64,000 nucleotides of DNA from Chromatiaceae bacterium (GTDB lineage Bacteria > Pseudomonadota > Gammaproteobacteria > Chromatiales > Chromatiaceae), in NCBI GenBank assembly GCA_016714645.1, contig JADKCI010000002.1, positions 434,001 through 498,000 of the forward strand. The letters are read 5' to 3'. Below the pieces are notes generated by a model. It searched no databases and was not told the DNA's origin. It saw only the letters and a list, made by a program, of their open reading frames with translations. A program made the translations under genes and the position numbers. Below, in pieces: positions 28,001-36,744 of the stretch (positions within the stretch are counted from its first letter, which is position 1; the number at the start of each line of letters is the position of its first letter).

Positions 28001-28363
28001 ATCCTGGCCTTCATCGAAAGCCGGGAATACGCCGATCACATCGTCGGATTGCGGCTGTATCACCACCAAGACGGGGTGGTTCACCAGGGAATCGGCGCCA
28101 TGACCATCGGGCTCGATTTCATCGTGAATCCCCGTCCGCGTCCCGCGCTCGAGCAGATGACCATCGGCGACGACTTCATCGTCGGGCGGCCGCTCGAGGC
28201 CGCGCAGACCACGCAGGCGCACGCGATCCTCGTGTCGCATCGGGCGCACCTCATCACTCCCGTCCCGCGCGGCGCGGAAATCTGTTCCGGCGTCACGCGC
28301 CTGGGCATCGGCTACATGACCGTCGGGCTCGACTTCAACGTGGGCCTCAGGGTCACGGCGTAA
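25076..28363 (+). CDS. Large baseplate wedge protein, gp6/J-like (Pvc11 role)
   Basis: The protein is 1095 residues from the GTG at 25076 (VTLDLFRRYGNLLRLDG), coupled to gp25. An upstream in-frame ATG at 24698 lies inside gp25 and is rejected. The last third carries the baseplate-J-like region typical of eCIS and phage gp6 proteins: NDDFIRRSSERLRHRNRAVV, PGDVERLVLERFPEVFKVKC and FNRGFDPGYYAAVLNDDL. The N-terminal part (LHYYEKELGLLRRLPSPDDV) and the middle immunoglobulin-like region resemble 'putative baseplate assembly' proteins. It is longer than PVC Pvc11. Confidence 0.88.
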   Translation: MTLDLFRRYGNLLRLDGTNQLQRLLPGLESDYIVPDERTFADLVQYARKVAEEVRYFDLTGQSTGDWSALLEPLLGPGGANAPSTEELQLLLASRDDWPPHLVLFLSFLKLFQYLQTDLNQLTQKHLLHYYEKELGLLRRLPSPDDVHVLFELEPDAPPTLLKAGTLLDAGKDDNGRVLTYATQNDIVVSAGSVGDMRRLVVERDLRGFRQFFVAEGFSVKEGASGNTFGARQVDVDATQRFMTEARLGFSVSAPVLQMAEGDRTVKLLAHLKLPAGAAPLITQGITGALNVSLTGAKGWLAADSFEATLLANGGLGMPALSIAANVGALAPAVVSVDPVLHGAEFAGAHAMIRVLVKGVSGIYDAFDGMTVERVDLKVDVEDVRILVAQNDVGMLDWKKPMPLFGSQPRIGSAFYIGSAEVFSKRLTALRLNLEWKAPPDNLFDHYRAYFDNIPVDFQDVFYSYFCANIDLLYERTFRTLRTNQNLFEPVPNDPRELDADSSAFDLAFTGVDYREQPDLAEPSGFDGASRFGFLRLELRNPTRTDLAPYAIEVPFEAFGHGVFSARYARQAIELSKYPGTGEKPKLPKEPYTPVLSGLSLDYSATATLAPVDVDGNAVAQYFVVTPFGARLSRAPGDARLAPAIDGNAALMLGVQSFAAPGNVSLLFDIDLGTATAAPNLASGEAEWTYLDARDVWQPLDSAAVLIDGTQGFQKSGIISLSVPADASSIHRSMPAGLVWLCALIRRPPETAARTLTITANGALARFEPGAVPLAEFESHLQSGVPAGAIAKLVQRNANIARVVQPRASFGGRGGEGNDDFIRRSSERLRHRNRAVVPGDVERLVLERFPEVFKVKCLPHTDGNGETRAGHAAVVVIPNLRRTGGTNPLEPRAGVVLLAQIAEYLESSTTPFMTLQVIRPAFERLRVEAKVVFNRGFDPGYYAAVLNDDLCRFLSPWAFQDGEDILFGARIYRSEILAFIESREYADHIVGLRLYHHQDGVVHQGIGAMTIGLDFIVNPRPRPALEQMTIGDDFIVGRPLEAAQTTQAHAILVSHRAHLITPVPRGAEICSGVTRLGIGYMTVGLDFNVGLRVTA

Positions 28364-28390
28364 ATAAACTACTTACAGGGTGTAAATCAT

Positions 28391-29452
28391 ATGACTGAAG
28401 TGAATCGCGTCGCCCTCATGGGCAAGTTCCAGAACGGTGACCGTCCCGACGAATCCGATTTCGGCAACCTGATCGAAAGCTGCCTCAACAAGGTGTCGGA
28501 CGGATTGAAGGTCGACGGCGACATGAACTTCGTGTTGTCGCGTGGCCTGCAGCTTGGAGACAGCGCGTCGACGGTCGCGGGCACGCTGCGGTTCAACAGC
28601 GGGGCAGTGCAGTTCAACAACGGCAGCACCTGGCTTCCGGTAGGCGGCAACGCCGGCGTCTTCACGTCGCTGAGCCCGACGACGGTTGCGTACAACGGCG
28701 GCGGACTCGTGGGTATCGGATCGACGTTTTCCACCGCGACACCGCCTATCTACCGTTTCGAGGTGAACCTGGCGGCGAACACGGCGCTGACCGAGCAGGT
28801 CCGGTTCGGAAGCGCCGTCATCGCCAATGGCGCCGGCGCCTTCAGTTCGGCCGCCGTATTTTCGCATCGCAACCACGCCACGGATACCAACTACGCGCTG
28901 CGACAGGTGACCAGCGGCGCGGTGCATCTCAATGCCGCCCTGAACCAGGTCATCAGCATCCGCCAGAACAACGTGCCGGTGCTCAGCGTGGCGACCGGTG
29001 GACAGGTGGTCATCGGCGGCGGCGGCGACGTCATCGATCCCACGTCATCGGGTGAAATCCTGCAAGTGCATGGCCAGGTGATCAAGAACACTCCCGGCAC
29101 CGCGTGGGCGAACTTTTCGGATGAGCGCATCAAGGAGGACGTGCGCGATCTCGAGGAGGGGCTTGCACAGCTGCGGCGTGTCCGGCCAGTGCGTTATCGC
29201 TACAACGAACTGGCCGGCAGCGCGGCAGGCGCCGAAGGCGTCGGCATCCTCGCGCAGGAAATGGAAAAGGTGTTCCCGGAGACGGTCTCGCGCATCCCGG
29301 GCGCGCCGAAGGAGACTCGCGGCATCGAGGACATGCGCATCTTCGACGGCTCGATGCTGACCTTCGTACTCATCAACGCCGTGAAGGAGCTTGCGGCGAA
29401 GGTCGAGCAGCTCGAGTCCGCGCTGGCCGCGCACAACGGAACACCGGCCTGA
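28391..29452 (+). CDS. Trimeric tail-fibre protein with S74 auto-processing chaperone
   Basis: The 353-residue protein has a short N-terminal segment (MTEVNRVALMGKFQNGDRPD) likely to attach to the baseplate, a beta-rich middle, and a C-terminal intramolecular chaperone of peptidase family S74 (about 240-353). The chaperone contains S243-D-E-R-I-K248 (Ser-Lys dyad), RPVRYRYNE, VGILAQEMEKVFPETV and a final coiled coil. S74 domains trimerise fibres and then cut themselves off. Family knowledge therefore predicts cleavage just before S243, leaving a fibre of about 242 residues. It takes the Pvc13 (fibre) role but is short and unlike the adenovirus-type fibre of PVC. Confidence 0.85.
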   Translation: MTEVNRVALMGKFQNGDRPDESDFGNLIESCLNKVSDGLKVDGDMNFVLSRGLQLGDSASTVAGTLRFNSGAVQFNNGSTWLPVGGNAGVFTSLSPTTVAYNGGGLVGIGSTFSTATPPIYRFEVNLAANTALTEQVRFGSAVIANGAGAFSSAAVFSHRNHATDTNYALRQVTSGAVHLNAALNQVISIRQNNVPVLSVATGGQVVIGGGGDVIDPTSSGEILQVHGQVIKNTPGTAWANFSDERIKEDVRDLEEGLAQLRRVRPVRYRYNELAGSAAGAEGVGILAQEMEKVFPETVSRIPGAPKETRGIEDMRIFDGSMLTFVLINAVKELAAKVEQLESALAAHNGTPA

Positions 29453-29454
29453 CG

Positions 29455-32400
29455 ATGGGCGACGTGGTCCACATTTCGAGCGCGCTGCCACCGAAGGCCA
29501 GCCTCGACTATTCCGCGCTGCGCGAAAGCGGCATGCAGTGGATCCGGTTGTGGGCGAAGCGCAGCTGGACCGACCACAACGTGCACGACCCGGGCATCAC
29601 CATGCTCGAGGCCGCGAGCTACGCGATGACCGAGCTGGGCCTGCGTCTCGACCTCGACGTCGCGGACCTGTTGCGCAGCGGACAGCGGCGCGCGCCGGCC
29701 GAACTCGAGCCCGCGCATCGCGTGCTGCCGATGGGACCGGTGAATGCGCGCGACCTGCGGCGCGTGCTTCTCGATCATCCCGTCGTCGGCGATGCCCGGG
29801 TTTTCGAGCCGGCGGAAACCGAGGTGGCGTTTTACGAGCTCGCGAATACCAACAATCCGCCGCTGACATTCGCTCCCGGCACGACGCGACTCCGGCCGCG
29901 TGGGTTGTACGAGGTTCTCGTCGAGCTGGCTGATCGCCCGCTCAACAGCAACATCTACAAGTTGACGGTCAACTCGGGTGGCCAGGCATACGACCTGGAA
30001 TTGGCATTGCCGTTCTGGGATGAACCCGAGGCGGCGCCGTTCCGCAGGCCCGCGGTGATCAATTCGATCGCCATGGTGCTCACGGGTGGTGGCTGGCGCG
30101 CGCTGCCGGAGCCGCAGAGTCACTACGCGCGGTTCACGGTCAACTACACCGACGATTCGGGCACGCCAGGCAGTATCGAGGTATGGGCTGTGCTGCGGAT
30201 CGCGGCCCCGTTGGCGCAGCCGGCCCTCGTGACGCCGGGAATCCTGGCCGAGGCGCGTAACGCGATCCAGTCCACCACGGCGGGCCGTCCACTGCTGCAA
30301 TTCGCTCAGCAGGTGGCCAAGGCGGCCAGCACCGTCGAGCAGATGCGCGCCTATCTATCAGGCTGGCGCAATCTCGGGGAGCAGGCGGTGGGCATCGGGC
30401 TGGCGCGCGTCCAGGACGTTGCCGTGAACGTCACTCTCGAAGTCACCGGTGGCAAGGACGTCGAGCAGCTCGTGGCACACATCCTGATGGATATCGACAT
30501 CGAATTGTCGCCGCGCGTCCGCTTCGTATCGCTCGACACGCGCCGCGCCACGCAGCCGGATCCGGAGTCCATTTACGATGGTCCGTTGCTGCGGCGGGGC
30601 TTCCTGTCCGTGGAGTCCGAGGCGCACGTGCCGCCGGACGTGATCTACACCTCGGACGTACTGCGCATCATCATGCGGCGCCGCACCGACACCGGGACGG
30701 ATCTCGTCACGCAGGAAAATCCGGCCGGGCGCGACATCGTCGCGGTCACCGATCTCACGCTGGGTAACTACATCAACAATCGCGCCATCACGGTGGATGC
30801 CGAGGACTGCCTGCACCTGGTCGAAATCGAGCGTTACCGGCCGCGCATCAGCATCGCGAAGTCACGTATCACCGTGGTGCGCAACGATTCCAGGGTGAAC
30901 GTGGACCTGTCGCGGGTGGAGAGCCTGTTCGCGCAGTTCCAAAAGGATGCGGACGACAGCGCGGTCACCGACGATCCCTCGCCGGAATGGCCCGTGGTCA
31001 CGGGCGCCGAACTGCCGATCGACGATTTCACACCGCTGCAGATGGAGCTGCCGGCTTTGTATGGCGCCGGGGATGCGGTGCTTCCGGAGAGCGCCGGGCC
31101 GGAGCGGCGCGCGGCGGCGAAACAGCTCAAGGGCTATCTATTCCTGTTCGAGCAGTTCCTGGGTGACCTGACGGCACAGCTCGGCAACGTCAATCGCTTC
31201 TATTCGGGCGCGGACGGCGACCTGCCCAGTTATTTCGTACGCCCGCCGTTCGATCTGCCGGATGCACCGGCCCTGCTGCGACGATTCCCTGCCAACGGCA
31301 ACTGGCCAATCTTCGTCACCAACCCTGCCAATCCGGTGACGCGCGCCCTGCAGGATGCCGCCGAAAGCGTCGATCGGCGGCTCGACCGGCGCAACCGGAT
31401 GCTCGATCACCTGTTGGCACGCCAGGGTGAGGATGCGACCGCGCTCGGGCAGGAGATACACCGCTGGGCGCGCCTCGAGCTCGATGTTTCGGGTCTCACG
31501 CCCGCCCAACAGGACGTCCTGCTCGGGACGCGGCGCAACGCGGCGAACACGCGGCTCCTGCGGATCAAGTCAGCCCTGCTGCGCGACACACCCGAGCTCA
31601 ACGCCTGCCGGCTGCTCGCCAACCGCAATCCGTTCATGCGCGATGCGCGCCTGCTGCGCATCGAGCCCGACGGTGCGAATTTTCGCTGGCGCCTTTCCAT
31701 CGGCGGGGTGGAACAGCTGCGTGCCGTGGATGTGCAGCCCAGCCTCGCGGCCGCGGCGATCGCGGCCGAGCGCGCGCTCAACTATGCGGGCCGCGCGACC
31801 AACTGCATGGTGTTCGACATCGGTGGCGGACATCGCGGGCTGCGCGTCATGCACGGCACCGGATCCGGCGCGCAGGTGCTCGGGGAGAGCGTGCAGTCGT
31901 TCGGGTCCGTGGCCGATGCCAACGCGGCACTCGCGCCCATGGCCGCGGCCTTCGCCAGCTATCGACTGCAGTCCTCGCTGTCGCCGCTGGAGCGCCGCAT
32001 CGCGCATCACGCCGGTATCCGCGGTGCCACGCGCCGGCGTTCTCTGGTGGCGTCGAGCCTGTTTTTCGAAATATTCGGCGTGGCCGCGCCGCCGGGCTTC
32101 GTCGGCAAGCGTTGGCGGCTGCGGGGCCTGCCGGCGGTCACGGGGCCGGTCATCCTGGTGAGCGACGGCCAGTTCGAACAGACGACGGATCCGTTGGCCA
32201 CCGCGCGCGCCGAAGCATCGATCCAGCAGGTCCTGCGTTACGGGCTTGATGACTGGAACTACACCATCGACGAGGCCTTGGGCGTGTTCACGCTGAAGCT
32301 GAGCACCCCGGCCGGAGCCGTCATCGCGCGGGCGCCGGCGTCGTTCGCATCGAGCGCCGACGCGGAAGCGGCGCGGGACACGATCGTCGCGCACCTGTAC

Positions 32401-32865
32401 GGTACCTACGGCGCCGAGACGCTGTACCTGGTCGAACACCTGCTGCTGCGTCCCCACCAGGCCGGCGACAGGTTCCTGGGCCTGCCCGAAGGCGAAGGTA
32501 CGCGCGAACGCGATCCCTACAGCCAGCGCGTGTCGCTGGTTTTCCCGTCCGGACGCGTCCGCAACTTCGCCTCGGTGGCGGCGCCGGACTTGGCCGCGCC
32601 GCATCGTTTCCGCGATCCGGAGTTCCGTCGCCACGTCGCCGACGTGGTGCAGCGTGCCTGCCCGGCGCACCTGGTGCCGACTATCTACTGGGTCGATCGG
32701 CACGTGGGTCCCGGCGCGCCGCCGGCGAGCTTCGGGGAATTCGAAGACCGGTATTTCAAATGGCTGGACACCGTGCTGATTCCCGGCGCCGCACCCGCGG
32801 CGGTCGACGCGGCCCGCAACAACCTCGTGGAGGCGCTCAACGCGATCGCCGATGCCGCAATCTAA
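29455..32865 (+). CDS. Large baseplate protein (Pvc12/Afp12-like)
   Basis: The 1136-residue protein has an early DHNVHDPGITMLEAASYAMT motif, a variant of the W-T-D-x-x-x-D-P-G-I-T-x-x-E signature of contractile-system baseplate proteins. After it come several beta-rich segments and a helical region (KGYLFLFEQFLGDLTAQLGN). The C-terminal quarter has LVEHLLLRPHQ followed by DPYSQRVSLVFPSGRVRNF, common in eCIS Pvc12 proteins. It should form the wedge arms of the baseplate together with the gp6-like protein. It overlaps the next gene by 14 bp. Confidence 0.83.
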   Translation: MGDVVHISSALPPKASLDYSALRESGMQWIRLWAKRSWTDHNVHDPGITMLEAASYAMTELGLRLDLDVADLLRSGQRRAPAELEPAHRVLPMGPVNARDLRRVLLDHPVVGDARVFEPAETEVAFYELANTNNPPLTFAPGTTRLRPRGLYEVLVELADRPLNSNIYKLTVNSGGQAYDLELALPFWDEPEAAPFRRPAVINSIAMVLTGGGWRALPEPQSHYARFTVNYTDDSGTPGSIEVWAVLRIAAPLAQPALVTPGILAEARNAIQSTTAGRPLLQFAQQVAKAASTVEQMRAYLSGWRNLGEQAVGIGLARVQDVAVNVTLEVTGGKDVEQLVAHILMDIDIELSPRVRFVSLDTRRATQPDPESIYDGPLLRRGFLSVESEAHVPPDVIYTSDVLRIIMRRRTDTGTDLVTQENPAGRDIVAVTDLTLGNYINNRAITVDAEDCLHLVEIERYRPRISIAKSRITVVRNDSRVNVDLSRVESLFAQFQKDADDSAVTDDPSPEWPVVTGAELPIDDFTPLQMELPALYGAGDAVLPESAGPERRAAAKQLKGYLFLFEQFLGDLTAQLGNVNRFYSGADGDLPSYFVRPPFDLPDAPALLRRFPANGNWPIFVTNPANPVTRALQDAAESVDRRLDRRNRMLDHLLARQGEDATALGQEIHRWARLELDVSGLTPAQQDVLLGTRRNAANTRLLRIKSALLRDTPELNACRLLANRNPFMRDARLLRIEPDGANFRWRLSIGGVEQLRAVDVQPSLAAAAIAAERALNYAGRATNCMVFDIGGGHRGLRVMHGTGSGAQVLGESVQSFGSVADANAALAPMAAAFASYRLQSSLSPLERRIAHHAGIRGATRRRSLVASSLFFEIFGVAAPPGFVGKRWRLRGLPAVTGPVILVSDGQFEQTTDPLATARAEASIQQVLRYGLDDWNYTIDEALGVFTLKLSTPAGAVIARAPASFASSADAEAARDTIVAHLYGTYGAETLYLVEHLLLRPHQAGDRFLGLPEGEGTRERDPYSQRVSLVFPSGRVRNFASVAAPDLAAPHRFRDPEFRRHVADVVQRACPAHLVPTIYWVDRHVGPGAPPASFGEFEDRYFKWLDTVLIPGAAPAAVDAARNNLVEALNAIADAAI

Positions 32866-34348
32866 CCGCCATCGAATCCAGCGGCAGCTGATCGAGCTGC
32901 GGCTGATCGCCGAGTCCTCGGGGCCGCGGATCCAGGAGAGCATCGCGCGCACCTTTCGCGAGCAGCTGTTGCCGGCGCTGGCGCAGGTGTTCGACCGGCA
33001 GGTGAATGCGCACGAGATGTTGCGCCTGGACCGGCTCGAGATAGACCTGGGTTCGATCACTTCGGAGGATTGGGAACAGGAGTTTCAGCAGCGCGCCGTG
33101 GCGGAGGTCACGCGCCACCTCGAACGCTACACGCCGGCGCCCGTGGAGCGCGGAGAGGCGGCGAACGACGACTGGCAGGGCGACGCGCTCGCGCAATGGC
33201 TGTTCTTCCTCGTTCATGGCTGCCTGCCCTGGTGGGGTGTGCGGCCGCCGGACGGCTGGAGCGCCGTGGCCAAGGGCGCGCTGGATTCTGAATCACCCGA
33301 GTTGCGCCAAACCTTGTGCGCCAACCTGCATGCGCGCGCTCGATTGGTCGATGTGCTGGACGATGAAACGCTCGGCATCGCGGTGGAACGCTGGACCGGC
33401 GTCGCGCAGGCGGCGCGGGTGGTCGAGATCCTCGTCCCGGAACGGATGGCACCCGCCGTGCGCGCACGGCTGCGACGTCGGCAGTGGATGGCGATCCTCG
33501 ACTGGGCACTCGACGACGGGGGTCGCGTCGAATGCCGCATTGCGCTGGCGCGCGAGCTTCTCCAGATATGGCGCGAGATGGTTTCGTCCAGCGCCGCCGA
33601 GTCAACCGCGGAATCTGCCGATCGGTCGGCTGTGCAGGTTCAGCGCATCCCGGAGGCCGAAGCGGCGACCCAGTCCCTGCCGCGGCCCTGGATTGAGTGG
33701 CTTTCCGCGGCAACGCATCCGGGAGTAGACGCGAAGCGCGAAGAGCCGCCCCGCGTACCGCGTGCAGATGCGCGCGGCGACGAGGCCCGGCCCATGCCGC
33801 CCGCACCCGCGCGCCGGCCGGCCGAATCCGGGCCGCCGGTCGACGAAGACCCCATCTATCTACCTTGCGCCGGCGTGATACTGCTGCATCCATTCCTGGA
33901 AACGCTGTTCCACGATCGCGACCTGCTCGAGGGAAGGGATTTACGTGACGCAGAGGCGCGCGAACGTGCCGTGCGGCTGGTGGGCTTGCTGGGATTTGGA
34001 GAAGTCGACGTTCCCGAGTACGACCTGGTGATCGCGAAGCTGCTGTGCGGCCATCCGCTCGAAGCGCCGCTCGGTCCAGAGCTGCCGGGAGCGGAGGACG
34101 CGGCCGCCTGCGATGAAGTGCTCGGCGCCGTCCTGAAACATTGGAGCGCACTGCGCAGCAGCTCGGTCGCTTGGCTGAGGACGCAGTTCTTCCTGCGGGA
34201 CGGAAAACTCGAACGCGTGGATGAAGGCTATCGACTCACCGTCGAACACCGGGCACAGGACGTGCTGCTGGCGCGATTGCCATGGGGACTCGGCGTCATC
34301 AGCCTGCCCTGGCAGAAGGAACACACATTCGTGCATTGGCTGGACTAG
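32852..34348 (+). CDS. Contractile injection system tape-measure protein (Pvc14-like)
   Basis: The 498-residue protein starts MPQSNRHRIQRQLIELR and matches the CIS tape-measure family at both ends. The N-terminal segment includes REQLLPALAQVFD and LDRLEIDLGSI. The C-terminal segment includes CAGVILLHPFLETLFHDRDL, YDLVIAKLLCGHPLEAPLGP, WLRTQFFLRDG, and DVLLARLPWGLGVISLPWQ. A charged, Pro/Ala-rich low-complexity stretch (about 245-330) lies between. Tape-measure proteins fill the tube lumen and set particle length. At under 500 residues it predicts a rather short particle (inference). Confidence 0.85.
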   Translation: MPQSNRHRIQRQLIELRLIAESSGPRIQESIARTFREQLLPALAQVFDRQVNAHEMLRLDRLEIDLGSITSEDWEQEFQQRAVAEVTRHLERYTPAPVERGEAANDDWQGDALAQWLFFLVHGCLPWWGVRPPDGWSAVAKGALDSESPELRQTLCANLHARARLVDVLDDETLGIAVERWTGVAQAARVVEILVPERMAPAVRARLRRRQWMAILDWALDDGGRVECRIALARELLQIWREMVSSSAAESTAESADRSAVQVQRIPEAEAATQSLPRPWIEWLSAATHPGVDAKREEPPRVPRADARGDEARPMPPAPARRPAESGPPVDEDPIYLPCAGVILLHPFLETLFHDRDLLEGRDLRDAEARERAVRLVGLLGFGEVDVPEYDLVIAKLLCGHPLEAPLGPELPGAEDAAACDEVLGAVLKHWSALRSSSVAWLRTQFFLRDGKLERVDEGYRLTVEHRAQDVLLARLPWGLGVISLPWQKEHTFVHWLD

Positions 34349-34365
34349 AAGAAAGGAGAATCAAC

Positions 34366-35904
34366 ATGAAAGAACCATTACGGGTCTCGGGACTACTCGC
34401 GGCCCTGTACGCGATGCTGGCGACGATCGCCGTCGTCACACCTGCGCAGGCGGCGCTCTATGAAGATATGGATCTCGCTACCTGCCCGGCGGAGCGGACC
34501 TACGCCGCCGACTCGGCGGCGCCGGAAGCGATCAATACGAAGTTCGGTTTCAAGGACACCGCGTCGAGCTTCTTCCTCGAACTGAAAAGCGGCCTGGGCT
34601 GCACGGGAACTCATCCGACGATCAATTGCAACAGCGCCAGCGGAGCGCTGAAGGTCGAAGAATCGCCGACCGCGAACAAGGACACGGCGATACCCGGCTC
34701 GACGATAGTGAATATCACCACCCCCGCAGCGGTGAGCGACGGGCAGCTCGGCATTTTCCAGGCGATCTACGCCGATGCGCCGGATGCCAATACTCTATGC
34801 ATCACGAATTTCAAGTTCCGCGCCATCGCCAATGGCAAGGGCTGGGGTGACCCGCACCTGGTGACCGTCGACGGCGTGCACTACGACTTCCAGAGCGCCG
34901 GCGAATTCACCGCCCTGCGCGAACCGGAGTTCGAGGTACAGACGCGACAGACGCCGGTGCCCACCGCGACCGTGCCCATCACCAACGAGTACACGGGCAT
35001 CACGCATTGCGTGGCTATCTACACGGCGGTGGCGGCGAAGTTCGGCAAGACGCGCGTCACGCTGCAATCGGGTGTCGGGGGCAGGGTCAATCCCGAATCC
35101 ATGGAGCTGCGCGTGAATGGCACGCTCACGCCGCTCACGAACGACGGCATCATCCTGCGCACCGGTGGCGGAGATTCGCCGAGCACGCACGTCCCGACGG
35201 TCAAGGTGGATGGCGTCATCAAGAAGGCCGCGGGCGGCGCGATCGAGATGACCGACGTCAATGGCACGCAGCTGGTGGTCACGCCGACGTTCTGGAATGG
35301 CCAGAACCTGTGGTACCTCGATGTGCAGGTCTTCCAGACCATCGCGACGCAGGGAACCATGGGCAAGATCGCCGAAGGCAGCTGGCTGCCCGCGCTGCCC
35401 GATGGCAGCTCGTTGGGAGCCAGGCCCGACGACGAGAACCAACGCTACCAGGATCTTTACGAGAAGTTCGCGGACGCCTGGCGCGTGACGGACTCGAGCA
35501 GCCTGTTCGACTACGCGACGGGTGAGAGCACCTCGACCTACACGCTCGATGAGTGGCCGCGCAACCATCCGCAGTCCTGCGATCTTCCCGGCAAGACCTC
35601 GGTGCAACCGGCGACGGCGGCACAGGCCGAGGCGGCATGCAGCGCGGTCACCGATCCGGTGCAGAAGAAGGACTGCGTCTATGACGTGACCGTTACCGGC
35701 AACACCGGCTTTGGACAGAGCTACGTGCGGCTGCAGGAATACCGTCCGCATGGCCCGGGCTGGCAGACGCAGGCGCCGTCCTCGGGCCCGTCCACGCCGC
35801 CGCCGGACAAACCGCATCGGCCCTGGTGGTGGTGGATCGTGGCGCTGATCCTGCTGCTGATCCTGATCTTCTGGTTCATGTCCCGGCGCAAGAGCACGCC
35901 GTGA
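34366..35904 (+). CDS. Exported, membrane-anchored protein with von Willebrand type D domain
   Basis: The protein is 512 residues from the ATG at 34366, which follows an AGGAG site; an earlier in-frame ATG lies inside the previous gene. It has a signal peptide (1-29, ending TPAQA) and a VWD domain starting near G159-W-G-D162-P-H164 (HLVTVDGVHYDFQSAGEF), with paired cysteines. A late cysteine-containing region follows. The C-terminus has a proline-rich linker, a hydrophobic helix (about 487-505, WWWIVALILLLILIFWFM) and a basic end. It would be held in the inner membrane with its bulk in the periplasm, unusual for an eCIS structural part. Its stop overlaps the next start. Confidence 0.8.
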   Translation: MKEPLRVSGLLAALYAMLATIAVVTPAQAALYEDMDLATCPAERTYAADSAAPEAINTKFGFKDTASSFFLELKSGLGCTGTHPTINCNSASGALKVEESPTANKDTAIPGSTIVNITTPAAVSDGQLGIFQAIYADAPDANTLCITNFKFRAIANGKGWGDPHLVTVDGVHYDFQSAGEFTALREPEFEVQTRQTPVPTATVPITNEYTGITHCVAIYTAVAAKFGKTRVTLQSGVGGRVNPESMELRVNGTLTPLTNDGIILRTGGGDSPSTHVPTVKVDGVIKKAAGGAIEMTDVNGTQLVVTPTFWNGQNLWYLDVQVFQTIATQGTMGKIAEGSWLPALPDGSSLGARPDDENQRYQDLYEKFADAWRVTDSSSLFDYATGESTSTYTLDEWPRNHPQSCDLPGKTSVQPATAAQAEAACSAVTDPVQKKDCVYDVTVTGNTGFGQSYVRLQEYRPHGPGWQTQAPSSGPSTPPPDKPHRPWWWWIVALILLLILIFWFMSRRKSTP

Positions 35905-36737
35905 AGACCGGGCATTCCAGCCTGCATGAGGCATCCGCGCGCCGGAGACGGCGCGCGGGTCTCGCGATCCTGCTGGTGTGTGTCGCCGGTTTTGCGTGCG
36001 CCGCGCCCCAGGATTTCGACCTCGATCGGCCCTGCGCGGGCGCCCTGCCAAGGCACACGTTCAATGCCAAGGCGGGCACTGCATTCGATGGGCGCATCGG
36101 CCTGCTGAACGGCGATGGCAAGCGGATTTTCTGGGCATTCCTGAGTCCGCCGGCCGCCGGATTCGGTGAGTTGCGTTGTTCCGAGGTCAGGCCGGGCGCG
36201 GTGTTCAGGTGTGGCGACGTCACCATCGCGCTGCCCACGGGAGCGCCGAAGGCGTCCGTACCGGACCGCGAATTCACGCGGCTCTCGGGGACCCCGGCCA
36301 TGAGCGGGGCGATCAACTTCAGCCTGATCATCCAGGAAGATGGTGCGGACGGTGCGAGCTGCGAGCGGCCCTATCTACTGGAAATCCGTCCGGCGGTGAT
36401 CGACCGGCAGCCGCCGGCGGCGCCCGCCGAGTTCAGCGCCGAGGTGCGGCTGCCGAGCCCGCAGAACATCGTCGACCTGCGCTGGCAGGCGGCGCCCGAA
36501 GCGGACGGCGTGGTGCGCTACGAGATCCAGCGCTGCGAGGGCGAGCTCTGCCCGAACTTCACGCGGCTAGCGTCGATCGAGCCGGGCACGCGTTTCACCG
36601 ATGGGCAAAAGCTGCGCGGTGACGCGAAATATCGCTATCGCATCCGCGCCTTCGACGCAGCGGGCAACGCCGGGGAATTCTCCGGGATCGCAACCGTGCA
36701 GACTCCGGCGCCGGGTCCGCCGGATCATCCGCACTAG
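35901..36737 (+). CDS. Exported protein with fibronectin type III domain
   Basis: The protein is 278 residues from the GTG at 35901 (GTGA overlap with the VWD gene). After a basic start (RRRRRAGLAILLVCVAGFACA) it has a signal peptide or lipoprotein-like segment. A beta-rich region with cysteines follows (about 45-170). The FnIII domain is at about 185-270 (PQNIVDLRWQAAPEADGVVR, then KYRYRIRAFDAAGNAGEFS). The tail is proline-rich. It is clearly coupled to the VWD gene, so the two probably act together at the cell surface. The precise role is unknown. Confidence 0.75.
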   Translation: MKTGHSSLHEASARRRRRAGLAILLVCVAGFACAAPQDFDLDRPCAGALPRHTFNAKAGTAFDGRIGLLNGDGKRIFWAFLSPPAAGFGELRCSEVRPGAVFRCGDVTIALPTGAPKASVPDREFTRLSGTPAMSGAINFSLIIQEDGADGASCERPYLLEIRPAVIDRQPPAAPAEFSAEVRLPSPQNIVDLRWQAAPEADGVVRYEIQRCEGELCPNFTRLASIEPGTRFTDGQKLRGDAKYRYRIRAFDAAGNAGEFSGIATVQTPAPGPPDHPH

Positions 36738-36744
36738 GCGTCTC

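Noticed and set aside
31570..33060. Long open frame (496 codons) on the minus strand
   Set aside because: It runs antisense to two well-supported eCIS genes. Its composition is the mirror of high-GC third-position bias and it has no recognisable domain.
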